Assembly: GCF_002933335.1 (NCBI RefSeq)
Contig: NZ_PDKS01000006.1
Location: 1-48,987 of the forward strand
DNA length: 48,987 nt
Direction: 5' to 3'
DNA from: Candidatus Pantoea edessiphila
Lineage (GTDB): Bacteria > Pseudomonadota > Gammaproteobacteria > Enterobacterales > Enterobacteriaceae
Part shown: in pieces, positions 33,931 through 44,545 of the stretch
How positions within the stretch are numbered: position 1 is the first letter of the stretch
How the letters are laid out: each line of letters begins with the position of its first letter
The notes under the pieces: model-generated
Told to the model about the DNA's origin: nothing
Seen by the model: only the letters and a program-made list of their open reading frames with translations
The model's database searches: none
Made by a program: the position numbers and the translations under genes

Positions 33931-34680
33931 TTAAGAATATAGTAATACTTTTAGTATGTGTTTATTATTAGCTTTTTCAGTGATATGTATATCTTTCCAA
34001 CCTAACCTTCTAGCTATTTTAAATAGTCTTTCACTAACAACTAGCAATTTACATTTAAGTAACCATTCTTCTCTATCATTTTTTGGAAATAAATAAAATA
34101 TTTGTTCTAACATATCACCACTGGTTACTACTAAAGTATTAATGCCTAATTTGCGCAGTCTCTTGCCCTCAATTTCTCCATCATATTTTTTTCTAACTGA
34201 TTTATAACATTCAATAAAGCATACCTTAATGTCTAGATCTAAAAGTGTTTTTTTTAAAAGCTCTCTACTAGAATTTCCGCCACATATTATAGCTCTTTTA
34301 TTTTTTATTTCATATAATTTAGTTAATATAATTAATTCTTCACTGTTTTCTTTGTTTTTAGGATAATTTATATTTAAATTACTAGCTTTCTTGAAAGCTA
34401 AAGCTGTTGTATAACCAATTGCGTAATAATTTAAGTAATCTGGCCATGGTATATTAGCTTTTTTAAGTGTATAGTCAGCAAAATATACAGCTTGTTTTGA
34501 TAGTATAAATACTAAGTCAGTAGCGTATAATAAATTAGTTATATAATAAGGCAAACAGCATAAATCACTTCCAGGAAAGAATTCAATTAAAGGTAAGCTC
34601 CATGCCTGTTTTCCTAATTGACGTAAATGTAAAATGAGTTCTTGAGAATCAGGTTCTGGACGAGTAATTAAAATTTTCAT
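33931..34680 (-). CDS. hemD: Uroporphyrinogen-III synthase
   Basis: HemD cyclises hydroxymethylbilane to uroporphyrinogen III, the branch-point tetrapyrrole for heme and siroheme. The protein is 249 aa (E. coli 246) and, typically for this family, poorly conserved. It begins MKILITRPEPDSQELILHL and has the TSGDMLEQIF segment near the end. Its ATG directly follows the hemC stop (TAGATG). hemX and hemY, next in E. coli, are absent. Confidence 0.94.
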   Translation of the reverse strand: MKILITRPEPDSQELILHLRQLGKQAWSLPLIEFFPGSDLCCLPYYITNLLYATDLVFILSKQAVYFADYTLKKANIPWPDYLNYYAIGYTTALAFKKASNLNINYPKNKENSEELIILTKLYEIKNKRAIICGGNSSRELLKKTLLDLDIKVCFIECYKSVRKKYDGEIEGKRLRKLGINTLVVTSGDMLEQIFYLFPKNDREEWLLKCKLLVVSERLFKIARRLGWKDIHITEKANNKHILKVLLYS

Positions 34681-35613
34681 CTAATTGTTTTTATGTAATG
34701 TATTTAATATTTTTTTGCCACCACTACTAAGTAGCTTTTCTGCTAATAAAATACCTATTTCTTTATATTTATATCTGGGACCACGAATTTCATTCTTAAT
34801 GATAATGCTTCCATCAGGATTTCCTATTAATCCACGTAACCATATATTATCACCTTCCAGAACACCAAAACTAGCAATAGGTAGAGCACAACCTCCTTTG
34901 AGGTGTTTATTCATTGCACGTTCTGCTTTTATGCATACAGCTGTATCCTCGTCATGTAACGCTTCAAGAAGATTAATTAAATTATTATCGTCTAGGCGAC
35001 ATTCAATTCCTATAGCTCCTTGCCCAACTGCTGGTAATAAGATATTAGCAGAAATTATCTGATTAGTTTTATATTGTATACCTAATCTATTTAATCCAGC
35101 AGCAGCAATAATTATTGCATCATATGTTCCTATATGTAATCTATTAATTCTGGTACCAATATTACCTCTTATTGGATGTATCAATAAATCTGGTCTATAA
35201 GAAATTATTTGAGATCCTCTACGCATGCTTGAAGTACCTATGACCGCACCTTTTGGTAAATCTTCAATTGAACGATAACTATAAGATACAATTACATCAT
35301 ACGGATTTTCTCTCTTACAAATAGTTACTAAACCTAAACCTTCAGGAAGGTTAGCAGGTAGATCTTTTATCGAATGTACTGCTAAATCAGCTTTATGTTT
35401 TATTATTAATTGCTCAAGTTCTTTAACAAAAATGCCTTTGCCTCCTATTTTGAAAACAAGATGATTTAATAGAATATCACCTTGAGTAACTACCGGAATT
35501 AATTTTATATTCAATTTGGGATATATCTTTTTTAAACAGTTTTTTACATATGTAGCTTGCCATAGAGCTAAAGGGCTTTTTCTTGTTGCAATTTTTAATA
35601 TATTTTTTAACAT
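34681..35613 (-). CDS. hemC: Porphobilinogen deaminase (hydroxymethylbilane synthase)
   Basis: HemC joins four porphobilinogens into hydroxymethylbilane, the substrate of HemD. The protein is 310 aa (E. coli 313). It begins with IATRKSPLALWQA and has GTSSMRRGSQI. The cysteine in GGCALPIASF binds the dipyrromethane cofactor, and the catalytic Asp region is in VHSIKDLP. It is divergent from cyaA across 172 bp, exactly the E. coli arrangement. Confidence 0.98.
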   Translation of the reverse strand: MLKNILKIATRKSPLALWQATYVKNCLKKIYPKLNIKLIPVVTQGDILLNHLVFKIGGKGIFVKELEQLIIKHKADLAVHSIKDLPANLPEGLGLVTICKRENPYDVIVSYSYRSIEDLPKGAVIGTSSMRRGSQIISYRPDLLIHPIRGNIGTRINRLHIGTYDAIIIAAAGLNRLGIQYKTNQIISANILLPAVGQGAIGIECRLDDNNLINLLEALHDEDTAVCIKAERAMNKHLKGGCALPIASFGVLEGDNIWLRGLIGNPDGSIIIKNEIRGPRYKYKEIGILLAEKLLSSGGKKILNTLHKNN

Positions 35614-35718
35614 ATGGTTATATTTTACAATGATTAATCAATAGGCTGAATAAATATTATTAACTATTTAGATAGAATAGTATAAAATATACTTATTTGG
35701 ATATAGTTTATCCTTAAT

Positions 35719-35747
35719 TTGCAATGAAAATATTATAATCGTATAAT
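35719..35747 (+). promoter_or_regulatory. Predicted cyaA promoter
   Basis: TTGCAA at 35719-35724 and a perfect TATAAT at 35742-35747 are 17 bp apart. This is the best sigma-70 match in the window. It lies 39 bp before the GTG start of cyaA. I saw no CRP site overlapping it. Confidence 0.7.
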
Positions 35748-35785
35748 AGGACTATTGAATTACCAATTTCGGTTTTTTATTACAG

Positions 35786-37033
35786 GTGAAAAAAGATTTT
35801 TGCTTTTATAAAATACTTACTGTAAAAAAAAGATTAGATGCTATATATCAACTTCGGATTAATCGCACGTTAGCTAATACACGATTAAATTTTCAACAGA
35901 TTTATCAGTTAATACCTATTTTTTTGCATTATCAGCATCCATTAATACCAGGTTATATAGAAGATAAAGTACCATATGGAATTACTTCTTTTGTACTAAA
36001 TAAAAATCAACACCAATTATTACTTAGTTTTGTAGGCAATATTAAATTAAACATACAAAAAAAAGAAATGCCTATTACAGGTGTTTACTCTATGGGAAGT
36101 ACTTCTTCAATTTGTCAGAATAAAAATTCTGATTTGGATATTTGGGTATTTCATAAATATTGGTTAAATCATCAAGATATTATAAATTTAAAAAGTAAAT
36201 GCAATATTTTACAGAATTGGTGTCATTTAGTTGGAGTAAAAGTTAATTTTTTTTTAATTGATGAGAATTATTTTAAATTCAAAAGAACAAATTATTTTAA
36301 TAACGAAAATTTTAATTATAATAAAAATATATTTCTATTAGATGAATTCTATCGTACATCAGTTCGAATAGCTGGTAAAAGAATTCTATGGCTAGTAATA
36401 CCAAACAAGCAAGAACATCAATATGAAGAATATATTATATCATTATACAAAAAAGGTTTTTTGCTTCCTGAAGAATGGTTAGATTTGGGTGGTTTTAGAT
36501 CCTTGAAAATAGAAGAATATTTGAATGCAATTCAATTGCAAATTTATAAAAGTGTCAATTCCCCTTATAAATCATTACTTAAAATATTTTTAATTGAAGC
36601 TTATAGTTTAGAATATCCAAATACAAAATTATTATCGATAGATGTCAAAGAATGTTTACATAAAGGCAAAATGATTGGTTTTGGTCTTGATTCATATTGT
36701 ATGATGCTAGATCGTATAACTAATTATTTAATTACTATACAAGATATTACGCGCCTTGATCTGGTTCGTCGTTGTTTTTATTTTAAAGTATGTGAAAAAC
36801 TTACTATTAAAAAAAACAGTTACCTAGTTAACTGGCGTCGTAAAATTTTAGTTAGGCTAGTTCAAGATTGGGGTTGGAAGGAAGAACAAATAAATAAGCT
36901 TGATAAAAGTATTAATCAGAAATCAAATGATATATATGAAATACAAAATGAAATATCAAATATAGTAATAAAAAGTTGTAATAATTTAATTAAGATGTCT
37001 GATATTAATAATCTAAATAAGACAGTTAAATAA
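35786..37033 (+). CDS. cyaA: Class I adenylate cyclase, catalytic domain only
   Basis: CyaA makes cAMP from ATP. The protein is 415 aa against 848 in E. coli and matches only the N-terminal half: RLDAIYQLR near the start, the nucleotidyl-transferase motif GSTSSICQNKNSDLDIWV with its two metal-binding Asp, FFLIDENYF, LDEFYRTSVRIAGKRILW and RLDLVRRCFYFKVCEKL. The frame then stops cleanly and 137 bp of AT-rich DNA precede dapF; no remnant of the C-terminal regulatory domain (the part that responds to EIIA-Glc) is visible. The start is GTG with CAGG upstream. E. coli truncations of this kind keep activity but lose glucose control, so a constitutively active enzyme is possible. Confidence 0.95.
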   Translation: MKKDFCFYKILTVKKRLDAIYQLRINRTLANTRLNFQQIYQLIPIFLHYQHPLIPGYIEDKVPYGITSFVLNKNQHQLLLSFVGNIKLNIQKKEMPITGVYSMGSTSSICQNKNSDLDIWVFHKYWLNHQDIINLKSKCNILQNWCHLVGVKVNFFLIDENYFKFKRTNYFNNENFNYNKNIFLLDEFYRTSVRIAGKRILWLVIPNKQEHQYEEYIISLYKKGFLLPEEWLDLGGFRSLKIEEYLNAIQLQIYKSVNSPYKSLLKIFLIEAYSLEYPNTKLLSIDVKECLHKGKMIGFGLDSYCMMLDRITNYLITIQDITRLDLVRRCFYFKVCEKLTIKKNSYLVNWRRKILVRLVQDWGWKEEQINKLDKSINQKSNDIYEIQNEISNIVIKSCNNLIKMSDINNLNKTVK

Positions 37034-37173
37034 AAACTACTATTATTTGAATAATATAATTATTAACATAAATTTTATTTAAAAATTAATAATGATCAAT
37101 ATTCACAATATGTCTACCAACATATAATATTGAAACAAATATAAATTAACTAATTAATTTCTTTGGTATATTG

Positions 37174-38010
37174 ATGTTACAAAAAATTAAATTTTCCAAA
37201 ATGCATGGTTTAGGTAATGATTTCGTCATTATAGATGCAACAAGACAAAATGTTAGTTTATCATCAGAAAATATTAAAAAAATATCTGATCGTCATTTAG
37301 GCATAGGATTTGATCAGCTATTAATTGTTGAATCATCTCATAATCCGAGATTTGATTTTCACTATAAAATTTTTAATTCTAATGGAAGCGAAGCATTTCA
37401 ATGTGGTAATGGTGCTCGTTGTTTTGCTGTTTTTGTAAAATTACAAGGGTTAACAGATAAAAATAGTATTTTCGTAAGTACGAAAACCACAAGCATGATA
37501 TTGAATATCATTAAAGATAATTTAGTACGTGTAGACATGGATGCACCAAATTTTGAACCAAGTAAAATACCAATTAGAATGGATAAGTTTAAAAAATTTT
37601 ACTCAATTAAAGTTAATGGAATAAACTTAAAATTTGGAATGGTATCAGTTGGAAACCCTCATTGTGTCATACAAGTACAAGATATAACAACTACCCAAGT
37701 AAACGTATTGGGTCCGATAATAGAAAAACATGATTATTTTCCACAATCAACAAATGTAAATTTTATGGAAGTTATCAATCCTAATCGTATTCGTTTACGA
37801 GTATATGAAAGAGGTATAGGAGAAACATATGCATGTGGTAGCGGTGCCTGTGCTTCTGTAGCTTGTGGTATTATACAAGGACTATTATCATCCGAAGTAC
37901 AAGTAGAACTTCTAGGAGGTACATTATATATTTCTTGGAAAGGTATTGGTAAACCAATTCACATGACAGGACCCGCTATACATGTGTATGATGGTTGTAT
38001 TCATATATAA
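37174..38010 (+). CDS. dapF: Diaminopimelate epimerase
   Basis: DapF converts LL- to meso-diaminopimelate for lysine and peptidoglycan. The protein is 278 aa (E. coli 274). The two catalytic cysteines are in QCGNGARC and ACGSGAC. I chose ATG 37174; the preceding TTG at 37171 is in frame but unlikely. cyaY, found between cyaA and dapF in E. coli, is missing here. Confidence 0.98.
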   Translation: MLQKIKFSKMHGLGNDFVIIDATRQNVSLSSENIKKISDRHLGIGFDQLLIVESSHNPRFDFHYKIFNSNGSEAFQCGNGARCFAVFVKLQGLTDKNSIFVSTKTTSMILNIIKDNLVRVDMDAPNFEPSKIPIRMDKFKKFYSIKVNGINLKFGMVSVGNPHCVIQVQDITTTQVNVLGPIIEKHDYFPQSTNVNFMEVINPNRIRLRVYERGIGETYACGSGACASVACGIIQGLLSSEVQVELLGGTLYISWKGIGKPIHMTGPAIHVYDGCIHI

Positions 38011-38172
38011 ACAATAATATTTATTATTATTTTATATATCATATGTTACTTATTATAACTAATTTTATTAAAAATATTTAAATTATTTGCATTTATTTCC
38101 CTTATATACAGATATTATTTAAAATAATAACAAAATTAATTTTTTATTAAATTTACTAATTTACTATTAAAC

Positions 38173-40131
38173 ATGAAAACCATTAAAATTCTAGAAGGTT
38201 TAAATGATAAACAACGTGCAGCTGTTTCAGCCCCTAGAAGTAATTTATTAGTATTAGCAGGTGCAGGTAGTGGAAAAACCAGAATACTAGTTCATCGGAT
38301 TGCTTGGTTACTATTAATAAACAAGTGTGCTCCTAGTTCGATCTTAGCTGTAACATTTACCAATAAAGCTGTTGGAGAAATACGTAACCGCATAGATAAG
38401 TTAATTCATTTAGATAAAAACAAGATGTGGATTGGTACTTTTCACAGTTTAGCACATCGTATACTTAGAATAAATCATACAGAAGCTAATTTACCTCAAA
38501 ATTTTCAAATTTTAGATCATGAAGATCAATTAAGGTTTATAAAATCTTTAATAAAAGACATGAATTTTGATGAAAAAAAATGGTCAGCAAACAAAGCTAT
38601 GTGGTATATCAACAACAAAAAAGATGAAGGAATTCGCCCAAAAAATATTAATATCAATAATATATTGGAAAAAACTTGGTTGCATATTTATCAGCAATAT
38701 CAAAAAGAATGTGATCGCATAGGTTTAGTTGATTTTGCAGAAATTATTTTACGTAGTTATGAACTATGGATTAATAGACCTGATATTCTTGATCACTATC
38801 AGGATCGTTTCAATAATATATTAATTGATGAATTTCAAGACACTAACCATATCCAATACAAATGGACTCGTATATTAGCAGGTAAGCATGGAAAAGTGAT
38901 CATTGTAGGTGATGATGATCAGTCTATTTATGGATGGAGAGGTGCACAAGTTAAAAATATTCAGCGCTTTTTATCTGATTATCCTAATACAGAAATTATC
39001 AGACTTGAACAAAATTATCGATCTACTAACACAATTTTACAAACAGCTAATGCTCTCATTTCTAACAATAATATACGTATGGGTAAAAAATTGTGGACCG
39101 ATAGGACAGCAGGAGCACCTGTTTCTATTTATACTGCTTTTAATGAATTGGATGAAGCTGATTTTGTGACAAATTGTATAAAAAATTCCCACCAAGAAAA
39201 CAATACTTTTTTAGATTGTGCAATTCTTTATCGTAGTAATGCTCAATCACGTATATTAGAAGAAGCATTATTATATAAAAACATTCCTTATCGTGTTTAT
39301 GGTGGAATGAGATTTTTTGAACGTCAAGAAATCAAAGATGTAATTGCATATTTACGTATTATAAACAATCATAATGATGATATCGCTTTTGAACGTATAA
39401 TCAATACTCCACAACGAGGAATAGGAGAGCGTACGCTTAATATAATACGTGAATTTGCTAAGAAAGAAAAATTAACATTATGGCAAGCTACTAATAATTT
39501 AATAACATCTAAATTACTATCAAAGCGTATTATTTTTTCATTAGAGTGTTTTTTTAAATTAATTAATGATTTAGTAAATGGCATTTCTGAATTGCCTCTT
39601 TACATGCAAACAGATAAAGTAATTAAAGAATCTGGTTTATGGTCAATGTATGAAAATGAAACAGGAAAATCCTATGATAGGATTGAAAACCTTAAAGAAC
39701 TAGTAAATGCTACTCAGCAATTCAATCATACAGATAAACATTTAACTCCTTTGCAATCTTTCCTGTCTTATTACGTATTAGAAGATGATAAAAACCAAAT
39801 TAACTCATTAAGGAAAAATACTAATGTAGTACAACTTATGACACTTCATTCTGCAAAAGGATTAGAATTTGGTCAAGTTTTTATAGTTGGTATGGAAGAA
39901 GGTATGTTACCAAGTAGAATGTCCATACATGAAGACATCAAGTTAGAAGAAGAACGCCGTTTAACATATGTAGGAATCACCAGAGCAATGTTTAAACTTA
40001 CATTAACTTATGCTAGAACTCGTCGATTATATGGAAAAGAAATAAATTGTCAGCCATCGCGTTTCATTAAGGAATTACCTTTTAATTGCATAGAAAAAAT
40101 TTACTCATATAAGAAATTAACTACTTGTTAG
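38173..40131 (+). CDS. uvrD: DNA helicase UvrD (helicase II), C-terminus shortened
   Basis: UvrD unwinds DNA in mismatch and excision repair. The protein is 652 aa against 720 in E. coli. All helicase motifs are present: Walker A AGAGSGKT (near residue 30), DEFQDTN, GDDDQSIYGWRGA, QNYRS, LMTLHSAKGLEF and VGITRA. Similarity to UvrD (MRFFERQEIKD, PSRFIKELP) is stronger than to Rep. It stops at about E. coli residue 650, so the C-terminal Tudor-like tail that binds RNA polymerase is gone. xerC/yigB, upstream in E. coli, are absent. Confidence 0.96.
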   Translation: MKTIKILEGLNDKQRAAVSAPRSNLLVLAGAGSGKTRILVHRIAWLLLINKCAPSSILAVTFTNKAVGEIRNRIDKLIHLDKNKMWIGTFHSLAHRILRINHTEANLPQNFQILDHEDQLRFIKSLIKDMNFDEKKWSANKAMWYINNKKDEGIRPKNININNILEKTWLHIYQQYQKECDRIGLVDFAEIILRSYELWINRPDILDHYQDRFNNILIDEFQDTNHIQYKWTRILAGKHGKVIIVGDDDQSIYGWRGAQVKNIQRFLSDYPNTEIIRLEQNYRSTNTILQTANALISNNNIRMGKKLWTDRTAGAPVSIYTAFNELDEADFVTNCIKNSHQENNTFLDCAILYRSNAQSRILEEALLYKNIPYRVYGGMRFFERQEIKDVIAYLRIINNHNDDIAFERIINTPQRGIGERTLNIIREFAKKEKLTLWQATNNLITSKLLSKRIIFSLECFFKLINDLVNGISELPLYMQTDKVIKESGLWSMYENETGKSYDRIENLKELVNATQQFNHTDKHLTPLQSFLSYYVLEDDKNQINSLRKNTNVVQLMTLHSAKGLEFGQVFIVGMEEGMLPSRMSIHEDIKLEEERRLTYVGITRAMFKLTLTYARTRRLYGKEINCQPSRFIKELPFNCIEKIYSYKKLTTC

Positions 40132-40291
40132 AAATATGTTTTTTGTTAGTCTTAAGAAAATATAATATATTTTATACTTATACAATATTTATTAAAATAG
40201 TAATTATTAAGTTCAATATTGTAATAATTAATATTTTTATAACTATAGTTAATTTCATAATAAAATATAAACATATCATAGTGAATATATG

Positions 40292-40307
40292 TCCACTATA
40301 TAGTGGA
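40292..40307. promoter_or_regulatory. 16-bp perfect palindrome between uvrD and corA
   Basis: TCCACTATATAGTGGA is a perfect 16-bp palindrome lying 109 bp before the corA ATG. As RNA it would form a 6-bp stem with a TATA loop. It may be an operator for corA or a weak terminator of uvrD; function is unknown. A short open frame over 40125-40343 does not look like a gene. Confidence 0.35.
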
Positions 40308-40415
40308 AAAATATTTTATAATTGTAAATTATTAAAGTCATAATAAGTCTAATTATTTTATCTAATTCACTAAAATATAAAATTTAATCAACAAAATTTG
40401 TAGTGTAGGGTTGAT

Positions 40416-41369
40416 ATGCTAAACGCATTTAAATTAGATTCTAGTCGTCTTACGAAATTAGAATTTGAAGAAGGCAATGATAAATTAACATCATCTATTT
40501 GGGTGGATCTTGTTGAACCAGAAGAAAATGAGCGCCAATTAGTACAATCTGAACTAGGACAAAGTTTAGCTACTCGTCCTGAATTAGGAGATATTGAAGC
40601 ATCTGCTCGTTTTTTTGAAGATAAAGATGGTCTGCACATACATTCATTCTTTTTTTATGAAGATGCTGAATATCATGCCGGAAACTCCACTGTAGCTTTT
40701 ATTGTTCGCGAAGGACGATTGTATACATTGCGTGAAAGAGAATTGCCAGCTTTCCGTTTATATCGTATGCGAGCTCGAAACCAAACACTCATTGATGGGA
40801 ACGCTTTTGAGCTTTTACTAGATTTGTTTGAAACTAAAATTGAGCAGCTAGCAGATGAAATAGAGAGCATTTATAGCGCATTAGAAAAGTTAAGTCGCGT
40901 GGTAATGGAAGGACAACAAGGTGAAGAGTACAATTCATCATTGTCTTGTTTAGCTGAACTAGAGGATGTTAGCTGGAAAGTAAGATTATGTCTAATGGAT
41001 ACTCAGAGGGCATTGAATTTCTTATTAAGGAAAGGTCGTTTACCTACTAATCAGCTAGAACAAGCTCGTGAAATTCTTAGAGATATTGAATCCCTGTTAC
41101 CTCATAATGAATCTTTATTTCAAAAAGTTAATTTTTTAATGCAAGCTGCTATGGGACTTATTAATATTGAACAAAACCGCATTATTAAAATATTTTCTGT
41201 GGTTTCAGTAATGTTTTTACCTCCTACACTTTTAGCGTCAAGTTATGGAATGAATTTTGAGTTTATGCCAGAATTAAAATGGAGTTTTGGTTATCCAGCA
41301 GTAATTTGCTTGATGATTATAGTAGGTGTAGCGCCATATCTTTATTTTAAGCATAAAAATTGGTTATAA
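40416..41369 (+). CDS. corA: Magnesium/cobalt transporter CorA
   Basis: CorA is a pentameric inner-membrane channel for Mg2+ (also Co2+ and Ni2+). The protein is 317 aa (E. coli 316) and unusually well conserved. A large acidic cytoplasmic domain is followed by two C-terminal membrane helices, with the signature [10 protein letters not shown] between them and a basic end KHKNWL. uvrD-corA adjacency is as in E. coli. Confidence 0.98.
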   Translation: MLNAFKLDSSRLTKLEFEEGNDKLTSSIWVDLVEPEENERQLVQSELGQSLATRPELGDIEASARFFEDKDGLHIHSFFFYEDAEYHAGNSTVAFIVREGRLYTLRERELPAFRLYRMRARNQTLIDGNAFELLLDLFETKIEQLADEIESIYSALEKLSRVVMEGQQGEEYNSSLSCLAELEDVSWKVRLCLMDTQRALNFLLRKGRLPTNQLEQAREILRDIESLLPHNESLFQKVNFLMQAAMGLINIEQNRIIKIFSVVSVMFLPPTLLASSYGMNFEFMPELKWSFGYPAVICLMIIVGVAPYLYFKHKNWL

Positions 41370-41935
41370 ATTTCTGTTTTCTTAAAAATTGTATTGCTTA
41401 CATTAATATATCAATTAACAGCTCATATCCAAAAAATTATATTAATTGTATCCTTTATCATTTAGATGAAATATAAATTAATTACAATATATAAAAATAT
41501 AATTTAATAATACTGTCATTTACTAAATTAATAATAATATTTATTTAAATGATATAAATAAATCATATAAAGTTTATATGATATTAATATTTTAAAAAAT
41601 TAAAAATATTAATATAAATAAAAAAATTATATCAAGTTGATTAAAAATATATTGATATAATAAATCGATATTACAAAATTAAAAGAATTATTTTTAAGTA
41701 AAATTCAAGCATGTTATTTAAAATTTGTTTGTTAGATATAAATCTACTGTTTAATAATTATGTTATGTAAAACATAACCACTTTTGTAATACAGTAATTA
41801 AAATTATACATTTTAGCTAAATGCAGAAAATTTCACTTTTTATATTGAATAAAATTAAGTGAAAATAATTATTAATATAAACAATTGAACAATTAAATAT
41901 AAATAGATAATGAAGATATTTTTGGAGAAATTTAA
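41370..41935. other. Non-coding gap and metE leader
   Basis: These 566 bp have no gene. Two inverted repeats lie in the 3' part: GTTATGT/ACATAAC at 41762-41778 and TTTCACTT/AAGTGAAA at 41831-41864. In E. coli the divergent metR sits next to metE; it is missing here. I recognise no MetJ box (AGACGTCT) or MetR site. Confidence 0.55.
41831..41864 (+). promoter_or_regulatory. Inverted repeat in the metE leader
   Basis: TTTCACTT and AAGTGAAA form 8-bp arms with an 18-nt AT-rich loop, about 70 bp before the metE start. A second stem GTTATGT/ACATAAC with an AAA loop lies at 41762-41778. They may be operator dyads or leader structures left after loss of metR; unproven. Confidence 0.3.
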
Positions 41936-44221
41936 ATGGCTATCTTAAACCATACTCTTGGTTTTCCTAGGATTGGTGCGCGTCGAGAACTAAAGAAGGC
42001 TCTGGAAAATTATTGGAGAGGAAATATAGATAAAACAGAATTATTAAAAATAGGATTTGAATTACGTAAACGTCATTGGGAACAACAAAAAAAAGCTGGT
42101 ATAGATATATTACCTGTAGGTGATTTTGCGTGGTATGACCATGTGTTAACTACTAGCTTATTATTGGGTAATATACCGAAACGGCATAAAAATACGGATG
42201 ACACTGTAGATTTGGATACTTTGTTTTTTATGGCACGTGGTGTTGCTCCTAATGGAAGATCTTCTATTGCATCCGAAATGACAAAATGGTTTAACACTAA
42301 TTATCATTATATAGTACCAGAATTTGAAAAAGATCAAAATTTTAAAATAACTTGGACTCAATTATTTGAAGAAATAGATGAAGCGTTATCATTAAATTAT
42401 CAAATAAAAGTTGTATTATTAGGTCCAATCACTTATTTGTGGTTAGGAAAGACTAAAGTTGATAACTTTAATAAACTTTCTTTACTAGAAAATCTTATAT
42501 CTGTTTATCAATGTATTTTATCTGAAATTATTAAAAGAGGAGTGAAATGGATTCAGATTGAGGAACCTATATTATCAATGGAAATATCAAAAGAATGGAG
42601 TAATGCATTTAAAATAACTTATGAAAAATTATACTTGAAAGATCATTTATTATTAACTACTTATTTTGATGGGATCAGTCAAAATATAAAATTAATTACT
42701 CAACTTCCAGTAAAGGGTGTACATGTTGATGTCGTTTATGGAAAAGACGATATTCAAATGTTAAATAATATAATTCCTGAATCATGGATTTTATCATTAG
42801 GAGTCATTAATGGACGTAATATTTGGCGTTCTAATTTAACTAATTGGTTCTATCGTCTAAAAGGTCTAATTGATAAACGTCAGTTTTTATGGATTGGAAC
42901 TTCATGTTCATTATTACATATCCCAATAGATTTAAGCTATGAAAAACATTTAGAAGAAGAAGTAAGAAATTGGTTTGCGTTTGGATTACAAAAATGCAAA
43001 GAACTTACTCTATTAAGAGATGCTCTCAATAAAAATGACAAATCAATATTAGAAATTTGGAGTAAACCTATTATTTCCCATCCTTTTTCAACGAAAGTTA
43101 GTAATCACATTGTACAAAAACGTGTTAAAAACATTCTTGAAAAAACTATGAAACGCATTATGCCATATCAAGATCGTGTTAAATTACAACATAAAAGATT
43201 TAATTTACCAAACTGGCCAACTACTACAATAGGTTCTTTCCCTCAAACTGATAACATTCGCAATTTGCGTCTAAACCTTAAAAAGGGAAAATTAAATAAT
43301 GAAGATTATCAAAAAAATATTTTTAAAAATATAAAAAACACCATTCTTGAACAAGAAAGATTAAATATAGACGTATTAGTTCATGGTGAATCAGAAAGAA
43401 ATGATATGGTTGAGTATTTTAGTGAACATTTAGATGGTTTTATATTTACACAAAATGGTTGGATACAAAGTTATGGTTCACGTTGTGTAAAACCTCCGAT
43501 AATTATAGGGGATGTTTCTCGTCCAAAAGATATTACTATAGAATATATAAAATATGCGCAATCACTGACCAAAAGACCGGTAAAAGGCATGATAACCGGT
43601 CCAATAACTATTTTATGTTGGTCTTTTGTAAGAGAAGATATACCTCGAGCTACAGTAGCTAAACAAATAGCTCTAGCCTTAAGAGATGAAGTAGAATCTC
43701 TTGAAAAAATTGGAATTGGAATTATTCAAATTGATGAACCGGCATTGCGTGAAGGTTTACCTCTACATAAATCAAATTGGCAAAATTATTTAAAATGGGC
43801 TATCGATTCCTTTCATATATCTTCTTCAGTTGTAAAAGATAACACACAAATACATACACATATGTGTTATTGTGAGTTCAATGATATTATAGATTCTATA
43901 GTAGAATTAGATGCAGACGTAATTACTATTGAAACTGCGCGTTCGAATATGAAATTACTGCAATCTTTTGAATCGTTTGAGTATCCTAATGGAATTGGAC
44001 CCGGAGTATATGATATTCATTCTCCTAACATACCTAGTATAAAGTCTATAACAACTTTATTAAAAAAAGCTGCTCAGTACATTCCGAAAGAACGTTTATG
44101 GGTTAATCCTGATTGTGGTTTAAAAACTCGCGATTGGATAGAAGTACGTCAAGCTTTAAAGAATATGGTTGAAGCAGCAATGCATTTACGTAATGAACAT
44201 ATGAAAAAAGATATTAGATAA
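41936..44221 (+). CDS. metE: Cobalamin-independent methionine synthase
   Basis: MetE methylates homocysteine with 5-methyltetrahydropteroyltriglutamate, the last step to methionine, without B12. The protein is 761 aa (E. coli 753). It begins [21 protein letters not shown]. The zinc ligands are visible near the end: His and Cys in HTHMCYCEF, a later Glu, and Cys in [15 protein letters not shown] precedes the ATG. Retaining this costly enzyme suggests that methionine is made for the host. Confidence 0.98.
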   Translation: MAILNHTLGFPRIGARRELKKALENYWRGNIDKTELLKIGFELRKRHWEQQKKAGIDILPVGDFAWYDHVLTTSLLLGNIPKRHKNTDDTVDLDTLFFMARGVAPNGRSSIASEMTKWFNTNYHYIVPEFEKDQNFKITWTQLFEEIDEALSLNYQIKVVLLGPITYLWLGKTKVDNFNKLSLLENLISVYQCILSEIIKRGVKWIQIEEPILSMEISKEWSNAFKITYEKLYLKDHLLLTTYFDGISQNIKLITQLPVKGVHVDVVYGKDDIQMLNNIIPESWILSLGVINGRNIWRSNLTNWFYRLKGLIDKRQFLWIGTSCSLLHIPIDLSYEKHLEEEVRNWFAFGLQKCKELTLLRDALNKNDKSILEIWSKPIISHPFSTKVSNHIVQKRVKNILEKTMKRIMPYQDRVKLQHKRFNLPNWPTTTIGSFPQTDNIRNLRLNLKKGKLNNEDYQKNIFKNIKNTILEQERLNIDVLVHGESERNDMVEYFSEHLDGFIFTQNGWIQSYGSRCVKPPIIIGDVSRPKDITIEYIKYAQSLTKRPVKGMITGPITILCWSFVREDIPRATVAKQIALALRDEVESLEKIGIGIIQIDEPALREGLPLHKSNWQNYLKWAIDSFHISSSVVKDNTQIHTHMCYCEFNDIIDSIVELDADVITIETARSNMKLLQSFESFEYPNGIGPGVYDIHSPNIPSIKSITTLLKKAAQYIPKERLWVNPDCGLKTRDWIEVRQALKNMVEAAMHLRNEHMKKDIR

Positions 44222-44545
44222 ATTATTATATTAATATATTTTTAGTATATCAAAATGAACTATTATAATAGTTGGTTTTTCTGATAGATAAACTATATTT
44301 ACAATATTATATAATGATCAATATACATTGTTGAATAATTTATAATAATATTAAATTTATTATGATGCAATAATAAATTTAACATGATACCATGTTTAAT
44401 ATTATTAAAATAATGATAAATTATCTATGATATTTATTGAAGACATTAGAATTTCTATTCTAGAAATTCTAATAAATAATTATTATTAATATCCATTTTG
44501 ATTTTTTAGAAAACAAATAAATTCATCAATAAAGTAATATATTTT
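44222..44545. other. Spacer between metE and rmuC
   Basis: These 324 AT-rich bp hold no gene. In E. coli ysgA and udp lie between metE and rmuC; both are gone. A strong hairpin is at 44445-44473. Confidence 0.55.
44445..44473. terminator. 13-bp perfect hairpin upstream of rmuC
   Basis: ATTAGAATTTCTA and TAGAAATTCTAAT form a 13-bp perfect stem with a TTC loop, the longest uninterrupted stem seen in the window. It lies 223 nt after metE and 72 nt before rmuC. There is no T tract on either strand. It may be a metE end signal or an rmuC leader structure. Confidence 0.4.

Noticed and set aside
40125-40343. 72-aa Ile-rich open frame after uvrD
   Set aside because: Composition is that of AT-rich spacer; no start signal and no family resemblance.
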